This document shows, one piece after another, positions 24,863 through 33,025 of a stretch of DNA of 64,000 nt. Position 1 is the stretch's first letter. Every line of letters begins with the position of its first letter. The notes beneath the pieces are model-generated. The model worked only from the letters and a program-made list of their open reading frames with translations, had not been told where the DNA came from and ran no database searches. Position numbers and translations under genes: made by a program. The stretch covers positions 682,001-746,000 of the forward strand of contig NZ_CP017946.1 of the NCBI RefSeq assembly GCF_003952665.1. The letters are read 5' to 3'. The stretch comes from Bosea sp. Tri-49. Lineage in GTDB: Bacteria; Pseudomonadota; Alphaproteobacteria; Rhizobiales; Beijerinckiaceae.

Positions 24863-26032
24863 CTATTTCAGCCGCCCCGCGACGATCTTCGCCAGCTCGC
24901 CGACGCGCGCCTTGGCCTGATCGTGCAGCGACTGATCGCGCTCGCCGCCGGAGACGCGGACATCGACCGTGGTCAGACCTTTGCGGATATGGATGCGGTT
25001 CATGATGTCGAGCGCCGCCTCGTCGCCGAGGCCCGCGACCGGTGTCTTGGCCTCCGAGACCTTGATCGCGCTCTGGAACCAGCGCTTCGACAGATCCTCG
25101 CTGGCGGCGACGTTACGGACGCTGACCTGGATCTGGTTGAGTTCGACCGTGCGCTTGCCGTCCTTTTCGACCGTGCGCTTGGCGTCGAACTGGCAGCCGA
25201 TCGGATTCGGCAGGGCCTCCTGCCGGTTTTCGCGGCTCTCATGGGTGATCTTGCCCATCAGCTTGCGCGGGTCGCTCACTATCATGTCTGGGAAGGCGGC
25301 CTTGACCTCGGCCGGCGTCAGCAGGGCGCAGGCGTCGGGCCATTGCTCGGCAGGCGCGACGGAGGAGGGGCGGGTGTCCTGCGGCACTGTCACGGCGCTG
25401 TTGGCAGCGACTTTGGTCGGTGCGTCGACCATGCCGGTTCCGCCCTGCCAGCGTGCCGCCGCCTGCTTCGCCAGAGCGAGCGCGTTCGGCGCGGTCTGCT
25501 CGGAATAGAGATCGAGCGAGACGGCGTAGATCAGATCGTCCTTGCGGGCGCGGATCACGATGCTGGACGAATTGGTCTCCTGGAAGGCTTCGTCGCCGAT
25601 GCCGGCGAGCGGCTCGAGCTTGAGGGTGATCTTCGGATCGCCGGCGACCTTCTCGCGCGTCGCCTTGATCGAGGCGAAGGCCTGGGCCGGGGTCTCGCGT
25701 CCCTTGGCGACACCGTCCCAGCGGATCACCGTGACCGAGGCGAAGCGGGCATGGTCCATCTTCGAGGTCGGGCTCGGCAGCTTCACCGAATACATGCAGC
25801 TCTCGGCATATTGCGGGCCACGGCTGATCGGGCTCAGCGTCGGGCCCTTCGCTGTGATGGGACGGCTGGGGAAGAGCGCTTCCAGATCGGCCTGCGGCAG
25901 CAACCGGCAGGCGTCGGGAGCCTTGCTTGCTGCAGCTGGCTCGGGAGCTGCCGTCGTCGTTGCGGTCTGGGCGAGGGCGGGTGCGGCGAGAATCAACAGC
26001 AGCGGCGTCACGAATGCGGAACGGGCGAGCAT
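24863..26032 (-). CDS. Exported protein with two tandem similar domains
   Basis: After a Sec signal (MLARSAFVTPLLLILAAPAL, ending AQ) the 389-residue protein contains two copies of one domain. The first opens PDACRLLPQADLEALFPSR near residue 41, the second PDACALLTPAEVKAAFPDM near 228. Each continues with a second Cys (ESCMYS; IGCQFD) and a GDEA motif (GIGDEAFQ; GLGDEAALD) before a terminal helix. The pattern resembles DUF3558-like periplasmic domains with one disulfide, but I am not certain of the family. It is monocistronic. Confidence 0.6.
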   Translation of the reverse strand: MLARSAFVTPLLLILAAPALAQTATTTAAPEPAAASKAPDACRLLPQADLEALFPSRPITAKGPTLSPISRGPQYAESCMYSVKLPSPTSKMDHARFASVTVIRWDGVAKGRETPAQAFASIKATREKVAGDPKITLKLEPLAGIGDEAFQETNSSSIVIRARKDDLIYAVSLDLYSEQTAPNALALAKQAAARWQGGTGMVDAPTKVAANSAVTVPQDTRPSSVAPAEQWPDACALLTPAEVKAAFPDMIVSDPRKLMGKITHESRENRQEALPNPIGCQFDAKRTVEKDGKRTVELNQIQVSVRNVAASEDLSKRWFQSAIKVSEAKTPVAGLGDEAALDIMNRIHIRKGLTTVDVRVSGGERDQSLHDQAKARVGELAKIVAGRLK

Positions 26033-26184
26033 CGCATCGGTTCTCCAGGGGCGGGCGCCAGCTGCGATTGATCGCGGCGCCGTTCGGGACGGGTCAAGCT
26101 AGGTGCGATGGTGGCGCGATCATGGCGCTGCGGCAGGTCACGGCAGAGATTGCTGACACAGGCTGTCAGCCGGAGGGGTATCAA

Positions 26185-26204
26185 TACAAACCAATTGGTA
26201 TGTA
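26185..26204. promoter_or_regulatory. Palindromic operator candidate before the GST gene
   Basis: TACAAACCAATTGGTATGTA matches its own complement at 18 of 20 positions, with a perfect ACCAATTGGT core. It ends 12 bp before the ATG of the GST gene and just before its GGGAGGAG ribosome site. Such ACC...GGT palindromes are typical of TetR-family repressor sites; the regulator is not in the window. Confidence 0.5.
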
Positions 26205-26216
26205 TGGGAGGAGACG

Positions 26217-26849
26217 ATGATGAAGCTCTACGGATTTGGGCCCACCCGCACTTTGCGGGCGCTTTGGGGCCTGAAGGAGCTCGGCGTTCCGTTCGACTAT
26301 GTCCATGTCGACCTGCTTGGCGGCGAGGCGCAGACGCCGGAATTCCTGAAGCTCAATCCCGCCGGCAAGCTGCCGGTGCTGGTCGACGGCGACAATGTCC
26401 TGCCGGAATCGGCGGCGATCATCCTCTATCTGGCCGAGAAATTCCCGGAGAAACGCCTGCTGCCGGACGATCTCGACGAGCGGGCGCAAGCCTATCGCTG
26501 GATCCTGTTCGCGATGACCGAATTGGAGCAGCCGCTCTGGCGCATCACCAAGCACAGCTTCCTCTATCCGGAGGAGAAGCGGCTGCCGCAGGACATCACG
26601 CTCGCCAGCGAGGAGTTCAGGCGCATGGCGGCGGTGCTGGAGGCCCATATGGCGGGGCGCGACTTCATCGTCGGCGACCGGATGGGGGCGGCAGATTGCG
26701 TCACCGCCTACCTGATGGATTGGGCGAACGAAGACGGGCTGCTCGACGGCTTCCCGCGACTCCAGCGCTATCTCGAACGCATGTATGCGCGCCCGACGGC
26801 GCCGCAGCGCATCGCAGAGGCCTTCGCCAGCGTGCAGCCGGCAGCATAA
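26217..26849 (+). CDS. Glutathione S-transferase family protein
   Basis: The 210-residue protein has the thioredoxin-like N-domain, MMKLYGFGPTRTLRALWGLK, with LNPAGKLPVLVDGDNVLPES (cis-Pro VL and the ES that binds the glutathione gamma-glutamyl group), and an all-alpha C-domain containing FIVGDRMGAADCVTAYLMDW. The active-site position near residue 10 shows Thr/Arg rather than Tyr or Cys. It conjugates or reduces electrophiles; the substrate is unknown. It is probably controlled by the palindrome just upstream. Confidence 0.88.
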   Translation: MMKLYGFGPTRTLRALWGLKELGVPFDYVHVDLLGGEAQTPEFLKLNPAGKLPVLVDGDNVLPESAAIILYLAEKFPEKRLLPDDLDERAQAYRWILFAMTELEQPLWRITKHSFLYPEEKRLPQDITLASEEFRRMAAVLEAHMAGRDFIVGDRMGAADCVTAYLMDWANEDGLLDGFPRLQRYLERMYARPTAPQRIAEAFASVQPAA

Positions 26850-26880
26850 CGGGGCAGAGGAGAAGCGGCGGGCAGGCCGC

Positions 26881-27282
26881 TCAGTCCTGGCGCCGCACCA
26901 TCACCGGAGCGGCGACGCGCTTCGGCCAAAGCCGCTCGCACAGCGCCACGACGGCAATCCCGGTCAGGCCGCCCATGATCTTGACCAGCGCATCCAGCGC
27001 GCGGGCATGCCGGCTCGCCTCGAAATGCTGGGCGAGCTCGAGCCCGGCGGCGCCGGCGACGATGCACAGGAGAATCACGCCCTTGCGTGCCGGATAGGCT
27101 GTGGCGAGAGCCGCCGCAGCGACCAGATAGGCGGCGAAGCGTTCGATCTGCGGTCCCAGATGCGCGATATGCGGGCGAGCGCCGATCGGGGACAGGGTCG
27201 CGACGATGACGATGGCGACCGCGCTCCAACCGATCAGGGCGGCCCAGCGACGCAGGGAAAGTTCGAGCCCGAAGAGCCGCAT
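26881..27282 (-). CDS. VanZ-family small membrane protein
   Basis: The 133-residue protein has four predicted membrane helices. The VanZ-like pattern is seen in ATLSPIGARPHIAHLGPQIE followed by RFAAYLVAAAALA, and GAAGLELAQHF followed by RALDALVKIMGG. VanZ homologues are found in many bacteria outside vancomycin resistance clusters, and their role is unclear. It is convergent with the GST gene; the end gap is 31 bp. Confidence 0.8.
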   Translation of the reverse strand: MRLFGLELSLRRWAALIGWSAVAIVIVATLSPIGARPHIAHLGPQIERFAAYLVAAAALATAYPARKGVILLCIVAGAAGLELAQHFEASRHARALDALVKIMGGLTGIAVVALCERLWPKRVAAPVMVRRQD

Positions 27283-27369
27283 CGCCGTCTGTCGCGCCTC
27301 CGCTGCACCAATCCGTCCGCGGCTAGCAAAAAGGGCCTAAGCGTTTGTCGCTCAAGCCCTCGAAAATGC

Positions 27370-27444
27370 TGGCTCCCGGAGCAGGATTCGAACCTGCGAC
27401 CAATCGATTAACAGTCGATTGCTCTACCGCTGAGCTATCCGGGA
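27370..27444 (-). tRNA. tRNA-Asn (anticodon GTT)
   Basis: The reverse strand starts TCCCGGATAGCTCAGCGGTA, the anticodon arm reads CGACTGTTAATCG with GTT, the T-arm reads CAGGTTCGAATCCTG, and CTCCGGGAG is followed by an encoded CCA. Acceptor arms TCCCGGA and TCCGGGA pair fully. Anticodon GTT gives tRNA-Asn. Confidence 0.96.
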
Positions 27445-27634
27445 TCGGTGGGCGGCGTATAGCGACGCCGCCGGCCGGGTGCAAGCCTTTTGCTGGCATC
27501 AAGGCGGAGAAAATCGTGGGCGCCCGGTCTGCCCCAGCGTCAATTCACATTGCCGAGAGAGTTTCGGTTGCGGCGCGCTGCGGCATGTGGTTATACGCCC
27601 GCCGAGGAGCGCGCTTTGGGCGGCGCTCCGGGAT

Positions 27635-27708
27635 GGCCTCGTGGCGGAGTGGTTACGCAGAGGACTGCAAATCCTTGCACCCCGGTTCGATTCCGGGCGA
27701 GGCCTCCA
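27635..27708 (+). tRNA. tRNA-Cys (anticodon GCA)
   Basis: Acceptor GGCCTCG (27635-27641) pairs with CGAGGCC (27698-27704). The anticodon arm AGGACTGCAAATCCT shows GCA, the T-arm is CCGGTTCGATTCCGG, the discriminator is T (as usual for tRNA-Cys), and CCA is encoded at 27706-27708. Confidence 0.96.
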
Positions 27709-27793
27709 CCTTCTTCCTGCACTGATGTTTCGGTGATTTTCGGCGGGTTGTCCCTCGGGGACGACGTCCTCGCGCCGGGCACAGGCCGACCGT

Positions 27794-28105
27794 TCAATCC
27801 GAGCGCCTACGCCTGAAGCGTTCCAGCAGGCCGAGGCACCAGGTCGCGAAGCGCGCCATCGGCCGCCGCAGCGGTGGAATATCGGCCGCGAGCAGCATCA
27901 ATCCGAGCGGGAGCATCCACACGCCCAGAATCGGCAGGAACGAGAACACGCCGCCGAAGATGAGAGCGAGCCCGGCGGGAATCCGGACCAGGCGCGAATC
28001 GCGATGCCGGAGCCAGCGCATCGCCCGGGCGAAACGGGGAGGCAACTCGGCCTCGATCCGCTTGAAGGCGGCCCTCAGCTCATGTCTTCCTGATGGAAAG
28101 TGCAT
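27794..28105 (-). CDS. Small membrane protein with a two-helix hairpin
   Basis: Starting from the ATG at 28105 the product has 103 residues: an amphipathic, Arg-rich N-terminus, then a hydrophobic hairpin, IPAGLALIFGGVFSFLPILG continuing VWMLPLGLMLLAADIPPLRR. It ends in a basic helix with the tail RFRRRRSD. This layout recurs in alphaproteobacteria as an uncharacterised inner-membrane protein. The frame stays open upstream to 28408, but that part overlaps the divergent methyltransferase gene's start and is not credible. Confidence 0.65.
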   Translation of the reverse strand: MHFPSGRHELRAAFKRIEAELPPRFARAMRWLRHRDSRLVRIPAGLALIFGGVFSFLPILGVWMLPLGLMLLAADIPPLRRPMARFATWCLGLLERFRRRRSD

Positions 28106-28355
28106 CTCGCCTCGGTCGCTGCTGTTCCAGCGAAACGCGCGGCTTGCCCAATCGTTCTCGTTGGGGCGGCGGCGCTCGTTCTTAATGTGTGCCGCACCGG
28201 GCCTTCTCCAAGGTCGGCATGCGCCGAAAGATGGATCATGGCGCCACCAGCACCCGTGCCCACCACGACGGCTTGCCTTTTGGCGTCGCCTCGCCCAAAA
28301 CCCGCGGGCAGGGGTCGAGGCGCCCGCCGGGGCGCCTTCCTTTGGAGATTTGAGC

Positions 28356-28997
28356 ATGAGCAGCTTCGCCGAACTGCGGCGCGTGATGGTCGATTGCCAG
28401 TTGCGCACCTATGACGTGACCGATCGCGCCGTGCTCGCCGCGGCCGACGCGGTGCCGCGCGAGGCTTTCCTGCCGGGCGAGCTTGCGCATCTGGCCTATC
28501 TCGACCGCCAGGAGCCGCTGCCGGGTACGAGCCGGGCCCTGCCGGCGCCGATGGTGAGCGCGCGCATGATCCAGATCCTGGATCTGCAGCCGGGCGAAGA
28601 GGCTCTCGAATATGGCGGCGGTTCCGGCTATGGCGCCGCGCTGATGGCGGCGATGGGGGCCAAGACGACGTTGCTCGAGCCGGACGAGGCTGCGCTGGCG
28701 CTGGCGCGTGCCGCCTTCGCCCAGCCGGGTGTTGCGGCCGCTGAACTGGTCGCGAGCCTGCCGGAGCACCGGCAGTTCGATGCCGTGCTGGTCAGCGGCG
28801 CCTGCGAGGTTCAACCCGAGCCGCTGTTCCGCCATGTCCGCCAGGGCGGACGCCTGATCGTGGTCGAGGGGCTGGGCCGTTCGGCGCGCGTCGTGCTCTA
28901 TCGCAAGGTAGGCGAATCGTTTTCGGGGCGGCCGGTCTTCGACGCGGCGGCTCCCGTACTGCGCGAATTCCGCAAGGTGGAGGTGTTTGCCCTGTGA
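28356..28997 (+). CDS. pcm: Protein-L-isoaspartate O-methyltransferase-family protein
   Basis: The 213-residue protein begins MSSFAELRRVMVDCQLRTYD, has VPREAFLPGEL (the substrate-binding PCMT block) and a degenerate SAM-binding loop, ALEYGGGSGYGAALMAAMGA, with acidic residues in LLEPDEAALA. PCMT repairs isoaspartyl residues by methylation. The sequence is shorter and more diverged than E. coli Pcm, so a family-level call is safest. GGAG lies eight bases before the ATG at 28356. It stands directly upstream of tolC, an order I recall from other Rhizobiales. Confidence 0.8.
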   Translation: MSSFAELRRVMVDCQLRTYDVTDRAVLAAADAVPREAFLPGELAHLAYLDRQEPLPGTSRALPAPMVSARMIQILDLQPGEEALEYGGGSGYGAALMAAMGAKTTLLEPDEAALALARAAFAQPGVAAAELVASLPEHRQFDAVLVSGACEVQPEPLFRHVRQGGRLIVVEGLGRSARVVLYRKVGESFSGRPVFDAAAPVLREFRKVEVFAL

Positions 28998-29215
28998 GTC
29001 GGATCGCTCTTCAGGGCGGTTTTCCCCAGAATGGGTAGTCCGTCGGTACTAATCACCGGCGGGAGTGTCGCATTTTTGCGGCACTGCAGAAATGAAAAGC
29101 GGCCAGTTCCTCTCGCGACATTGGCGAGGCGAGCTGCAAAGCTTATGCTTTTAGACCGAGTGCCGAGGCTGGGGCGATGCCTGGGCGTGACTAGAGTCCG
29201 CACAAGAGGCGTCCA

Positions 29216-30634
29216 GTGATCATAACGCGACCGACTTTGAAGAAGACCGCGAGCCGTCTGGCGATCGCCGGCATGCTGGGAGCCCTGGCCGGCTCGCCGG
29301 CGCTGGCGCAGACGATGGACGCGGCGCTGGCGCGCGCCTATTCCGCCAATCCGACGCTGAATGCACAGCGCGCCGCGGTGCGCGCCACCAATGAGAACGT
29401 ACCGCAGGCGCTGTCGGGCTATCGCCCGCGCGTCACGGCCTCTGCCGATATCGGCGCCAGCATCACCGACAGCGATACCCCGTTCAACGCGCAGGGCGGC
29501 GGCAGTCCGCATAACCGCAGCACCACGCGCCTCAACCCGCGCGGCGGCGGCGTCCAGGTCGATCAGAACATCTTCGATGGCGGCAAGACCCGCAGCTCCG
29601 TCAGCCAGGCCGAATCGCAGGTGCTCGGCGCCCGCGCGACCTTGCAAAACACCGAGCAGAACGTCCTGCTCGACGCCGCCACCTCCTATATGAACGTCTT
29701 GCGCGACACGGCGATCCTCAACCTGAACCGCAACAACGTCGAGGTGCTGGAGGAGCAGCTGCGCCAGACGAAGGATCGATTTCAGGTCGGCGAGGTGACC
29801 CGTACCGACGTCGCGCAGGCCGAGGCACGCCTCTCGCAGGCCCAATCGCAGGCGATCCTGGCCGAATCGAACCTCAAGACCTCGATCGCCCGCTTCCGCC
29901 AGAACATCGGCACCGAGCCGAAGCAGCTCGCTCCTGGCCGGCCGGTCGAGAACCTGCTGCCGAAATCCCTGCCGGCGGCGCTCAACGCCGCGTTGACTGC
30001 GCATCCGGCCATCATCGCGGCGCTGCACGGCGTCGATGCGGCGGAGTTGCAGGTCAAGGTCACCGAGGCGGATCTCTATCCGGTGCTCGGCGTGCGCGGC
30101 ACCGTCCAGCAGCGCTACGACAACCAGTTCTTCGGCGACAACCGTACCTCGGCCAGCGCGGTCGCGACCCTGACGATCCCGCTCTATGAGGGCGGACAGG
30201 TCTACTCGCGCACGCGGCAGGCCAAGGAGACGGCAGGTCAGCGCCGGATCGAGGTCGACACCTCGCGCGACACCGTGCGCGCTGCGGTGGTGTCGGCCTG
30301 GGGCGGTCACGAGGCCGCCAAGGCTCAGATCACCGCGGCGCAGGCTCAGGTCCAGGCCGCCGAGACGGCGCTCGCCGGCGTCCGCGAGGAGGCCAAGGTC
30401 GGCCAGCGCACCACCCTCGATGTGCTCAATGCCCAGCAGGAACTGGTGATCGCCCGTTCGACGCTGGTGACGGCGCAGCGCGACCGCGTCGTCGCGTCCT
30501 ATGCCGTGCTGTCGGCGACGGGGCGGCTTTCGTCCGACACGCTGAAGCTCAAGGCCGAGCGCTACGACGCCCGCAAGCACTATGATCAGGTCAAGGGCCT
30601 GCTCTGGGGCACCCAGACGCCGGACGGGCGCTGA
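29216..30634 (+). CDS. tolC: TolC-family outer-membrane efflux protein
   Basis: The 472-residue protein has a signal peptide (ending SPALAQ) and two OEP repeats. The first includes ALARAYSANPTLNAQRAAVR with VDQNIFDGGKT and TLQNTEQNVLLDAATSYMNV; the second includes TLTIPLYEGGQVYSRTRQAK with VGQRTTLDVLNAQQEL. It forms the trimeric channel-tunnel for type I secretion and RND efflux. The start is GTG with AAGAGG six bases before it. The partner pump is not in this window. Confidence 0.93.
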   Translation: MIITRPTLKKTASRLAIAGMLGALAGSPALAQTMDAALARAYSANPTLNAQRAAVRATNENVPQALSGYRPRVTASADIGASITDSDTPFNAQGGGSPHNRSTTRLNPRGGGVQVDQNIFDGGKTRSSVSQAESQVLGARATLQNTEQNVLLDAATSYMNVLRDTAILNLNRNNVEVLEEQLRQTKDRFQVGEVTRTDVAQAEARLSQAQSQAILAESNLKTSIARFRQNIGTEPKQLAPGRPVENLLPKSLPAALNAALTAHPAIIAALHGVDAAELQVKVTEADLYPVLGVRGTVQQRYDNQFFGDNRTSASAVATLTIPLYEGGQVYSRTRQAKETAGQRRIEVDTSRDTVRAAVVSAWGGHEAAKAQITAAQAQVQAAETALAGVREEAKVGQRTTLDVLNAQQELVIARSTLVTAQRDRVVASYAVLSATGRLSSDTLKLKAERYDARKHYDQVKGLLWGTQTPDGR

Positions 30635-30797
30635 ACAGGCACTCTGGCCGGCGCGTAGACGCGCCGGCGCAACACTCCGGATTTCTCCTGTGGGTGGCCC
30701 CGAGGCTAGCTTGCCTGCTGGTTTCTCAGTGAAATACTCATGACGCAGGGCGCGCTGATTCCATGGGCGCTCCTTGAGTCGAGTGACCGGAATCAGC

Positions 30798-31382
30798 ATG
30801 AGCGCGCAGCCCAAGGCCAGCGAACCCTCGATGGAGGAGATTCTCGCTTCCATTCGGCGGATCATCGCCGATGACGAGAAGCCTGCCGAGCCGCCGCCGG
30901 AGCCTGCACCGGAACCGGTGGCACTCGCTCCGCAGCCTGAACCGGAACCCGAACCGGAACCCATCGAAGACGACGTGCTCGATCTCGGCGCCGAGGCCAA
31001 ACGCATCGAGGAGGCGCCGGCTGCGCCCGTCGAGGCATCAGCTGACGATGTCGACTTCGTCGAGCCGCAAGCCTCGGTGCAACCGGAGCCTGAGCCCGAG
31101 CCGCCGCAGCCTGTCGCCTTCGTGCCGCCTCCGGTTCAGCCGCAACCTGCGCCGATGGACATGGCGGCGCTGATTTCCGACCAGGCCGGCGCCGTTGTGC
31201 ACAGCGCTTTCGGCGCGCTTGCCAACACCGTGCTCAGCAACAATGCGCGCACGCTCGAAGACCTGGTCAAGGACATGCTGAAGCCGATGCTCAAGACCTG
31301 GCTCGACGACAACCTGCCGACCATGGTCGAGCGGCTGGTCAGGGCCGAGATCGAGCGCGTCGCCCGCGGCGGGCGACGCTGA
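30798..31382 (+). CDS. popZ: PopZ-like polar organizing protein (DUF2497)
   Basis: The 194-residue protein has the three-part PopZ layout: an N-terminal helix, SEPSMEEILASIRRIIADDE; a long Pro/Glu-rich disordered linker with repeated PEPEPE; and a C-terminal oligomerisation region, LEDLVKDMLKPMLKTWLDDN followed by LPTMVERLVRAEIERVARG. PopZ assembles polar matrices that anchor chromosome origins and signalling proteins in alphaproteobacteria. The ATG at 30798 is preferred over an upstream TTG at 30774. It is flanked by tolC and, further on, valS. Confidence 0.9.
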   Translation: MSAQPKASEPSMEEILASIRRIIADDEKPAEPPPEPAPEPVALAPQPEPEPEPEPIEDDVLDLGAEAKRIEEAPAAPVEASADDVDFVEPQASVQPEPEPEPPQPVAFVPPPVQPQPAPMDMAALISDQAGAVVHSAFGALANTVLSNNARTLEDLVKDMLKPMLKTWLDDNLPTMVERLVRAEIERVARGGRR

Positions 31383-31432
31383 GGTCAGGAGCCAGATCCG
31401 ATCAGACTGGATCAAGCTGATCGGGACGGGTT

Positions 31433-31648
31433 CTAGCTGCGCCGCCGGCGAGCTTGCGTCCGGGTTTGCCTGAACGCGCCGCCTTCATTCAGGCTCTGGA
31501 TCGCATAACCGGCGAGCGCCATCAGCGCGGTCTGCGGCCCGAGGCGCGAGACCAGAAGCTGCATGCCGAGCGACAAGGGCCGGGGATAGCGGCCGGAGGC
31601 CGCTTCCGAGGCGACCCAGGCGCCGACGAGGTGGACAAGAAGTCTCAT
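31433..31648 (-). CDS. Hypothetical 71-residue protein
   Basis: The frame starts with MRLLVHLVGAWVASEAASGR behind a GGGAGAGAG ribosome site and ends in a very basic tail (RQTRTQARRRRS). A short hydrophobic segment is followed by an amphipathic middle (LSLGMQLLVSRLGPQTALMA). The product is not recognised. It is on the same strand as, and 16 bp after, the FMN-binding stress protein gene, so the two are probably co-transcribed. Confidence 0.55.
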   Translation of the reverse strand: MRLLVHLVGAWVASEAASGRYPRPLSLGMQLLVSRLGPQTALMALAGYAIQSLNEGGAFRQTRTQARRRRS

Positions 31649-31664
31649 CGTCTCTCTCCCGATT

Positions 31665-32150
31665 TCAGAGCAGGACCTTGCGATTATTGCCGAGCTCCGG
31701 CCGCGAGCCGGTGATGGCTGCGGCCGCCATCTTGACCGAGGTCACGATCTTGCCGGGGCTGTCCCAGAACTCCGCCAAAGCGGGGCGCACTTTGAGAATC
31801 CGGATGTTCGGATCGTCCTTGCTGTCCCAGAAGGCGCGCGCTGCGATCGACCACAGCTCGGCAACCCGGTTGCGGTCGTCGAGCAGGTTGGCCGTGCCGG
31901 TGACCGAGACATATTTGTACGAGCCGTTGTCGCCGAAGCAGAGGCAGACGTTCTCGTTGATCTCGATCTCGTCGTCCTTGTGATTGCGCAGATCGGTGAG
32001 GAAGTAGATCGCATCCTCGTCGCGGCGGGGATGGGCGCTCATCGGGCGGGCGCGAAGCTGGTCGTCATTGCCGTCATGGCTGACGAGCATGCACAGGCCG
32101 ATCTCCTCGATCAGCTCCCAGGTCCTGTCCTGGTCGGTCTTGTGGGTCAT
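31665..32150 (-). CDS. Pyridoxamine 5'-phosphate oxidase-like general stress protein
   Basis: The 161-residue split-barrel protein matches the 'general stress protein 26' group: GLCMLVSHDGNDDQLRARPM, AIYFLTDLRNHKDDEIEINE, VCLCFGDNGSYKYVSVTGTA and LAEFWDSPGKIVTSV. Members bind FMN or F420 and lack the true PNPOx substrate residues. The role is probably redox or stress related. It is divergent from dps, with 121 bp between, and a stress co-regulation is plausible but unproven. Confidence 0.88.
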   Translation of the reverse strand: MTHKTDQDRTWELIEEIGLCMLVSHDGNDDQLRARPMSAHPRRDEDAIYFLTDLRNHKDDEIEINENVCLCFGDNGSYKYVSVTGTANLLDDRNRVAELWSIAARAFWDSKDDPNIRILKVRPALAEFWDSPGKIVTSVKMAAAAITGSRPELGNNRKVLL

Positions 32151-32271
32151 CGCTCGGCTCCTTTGTGATCCCCACCCAACCGTCGAAGCGTGGCCGAGGT
32201 TCCGTTTCCGGCGGTCGCCGAATTGCCCACTTTATTGATATGGTCGCCTTCCACGAGGCGCGAGGTTCCCC

Positions 32272-32751
32272 ATGGCCAAGCTCAAGTCCCGCAACGACCT
32301 GAAATCCAACACCAGGACGGCAATGATCGAGCTGCTCAACGCCCGTCTTGCCGACGGTATCGATCTCGCGCTCATCACCAAGCAGGCGCACTGGAACCTG
32401 AAGGGCCCTGGCTTCATCGCCATCCACGAGATGCTCGACGGCTTCCGCGACGAGCTCGACACCCATGTCGACACGGTGGCGGAGCGGGTGGCGCAGCTCG
32501 GCGGCATCGCGCTCGGCACGGTGCAGATCGTTGCCGGCGCGAGCAAGCTCAAGACCTATCCGACCGATATCGTCGCGGTGAAGGACCATCTCGCCGAGCT
32601 GATCGAGCGCTATGCCGAAGCGGCCAAGTCGGTCCGGGCGGCGATCGACGCGGCGGACGAGGCGGGCGACGCCGACACGGCCGACATCTTCACCGGCTAT
32701 TCGCGGGCGCTCGACAAGGCGCTCTGGTTCCTCGAATCCAGCGCCGCCTGA
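32272..32751 (+). CDS. dps: Dps ferritin-like DNA-protection protein
   Basis: The 159-residue four-helix protein has the inter-subunit ferroxidase ligands: His in TKQAHWNLKGPGFIAIHEML and the acidic DGFRDELDTHVDTVAER with Asp and Glu spaced as in Dps. The N-terminal lysines (MAKLKSRNDLKSNTR) can bind DNA. It forms a dodecamer that stores iron and protects DNA in starvation and peroxide stress. The gene is divergent from the PNPOx-like stress gene. Confidence 0.94.
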   Translation: MAKLKSRNDLKSNTRTAMIELLNARLADGIDLALITKQAHWNLKGPGFIAIHEMLDGFRDELDTHVDTVAERVAQLGGIALGTVQIVAGASKLKTYPTDIVAVKDHLAELIERYAEAAKSVRAAIDAADEAGDADTADIFTGYSRALDKALWFLESSAA

Positions 32752-33025
32752 GAGCGCTTGCGAATTCTACTGGCGCGGCCGGCTGACACGGCCGTCTGCG
32801 CGCCCGGTGCTCACGGACATGGGTCCGCTCCGCTCCGGTTCTCGACGACCGCGCCATCCGACGAGCGCCAGCGAATTCTCAAGCCCTCTCGGTCGGCAGG
32901 GCAGTCCTTGCGTCGAAAGCGTTGACGCGGGGGCGTCCCATGCGCTCTTAAGGCCGCAGACCTTTTGGCTTTCGTTTTTCGCGGCCGGGGCAGGCTCCCC
33001 GGCCGTTTGGCGTTCGAGCAGAGCG
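32752..33025 (+). promoter_or_regulatory. valS leader with a stem near the start codon
   Basis: The 274-bp gap before valS contains CTTGCGAATTC...CTGGCGC (32758-32778) and an inverted counterpart GCGCCAG-CGAATTCTCAAG (32866-32885). It also contains a perfect hairpin CGGCCGGGG (32982-32990) with CCCCGGCCG (32997-33005), followed by TTT and preceded by TTTTT. The last hairpin ends 20 bp before the valS ATG. It could end the dps transcript or attenuate valS. Confidence 0.5.

Noticed and set aside
28898..31006. 702-codon antisense frame across tolC and popZ
   Set aside because: Low-complexity, Arg-rich product; the sense genes are certain.
32612..33025. 138-codon N-terminal extension of valS
   Set aside because: It overlaps dps, lacks ValRS similarity, and the ATG at 33026 gives the standard N-terminus.
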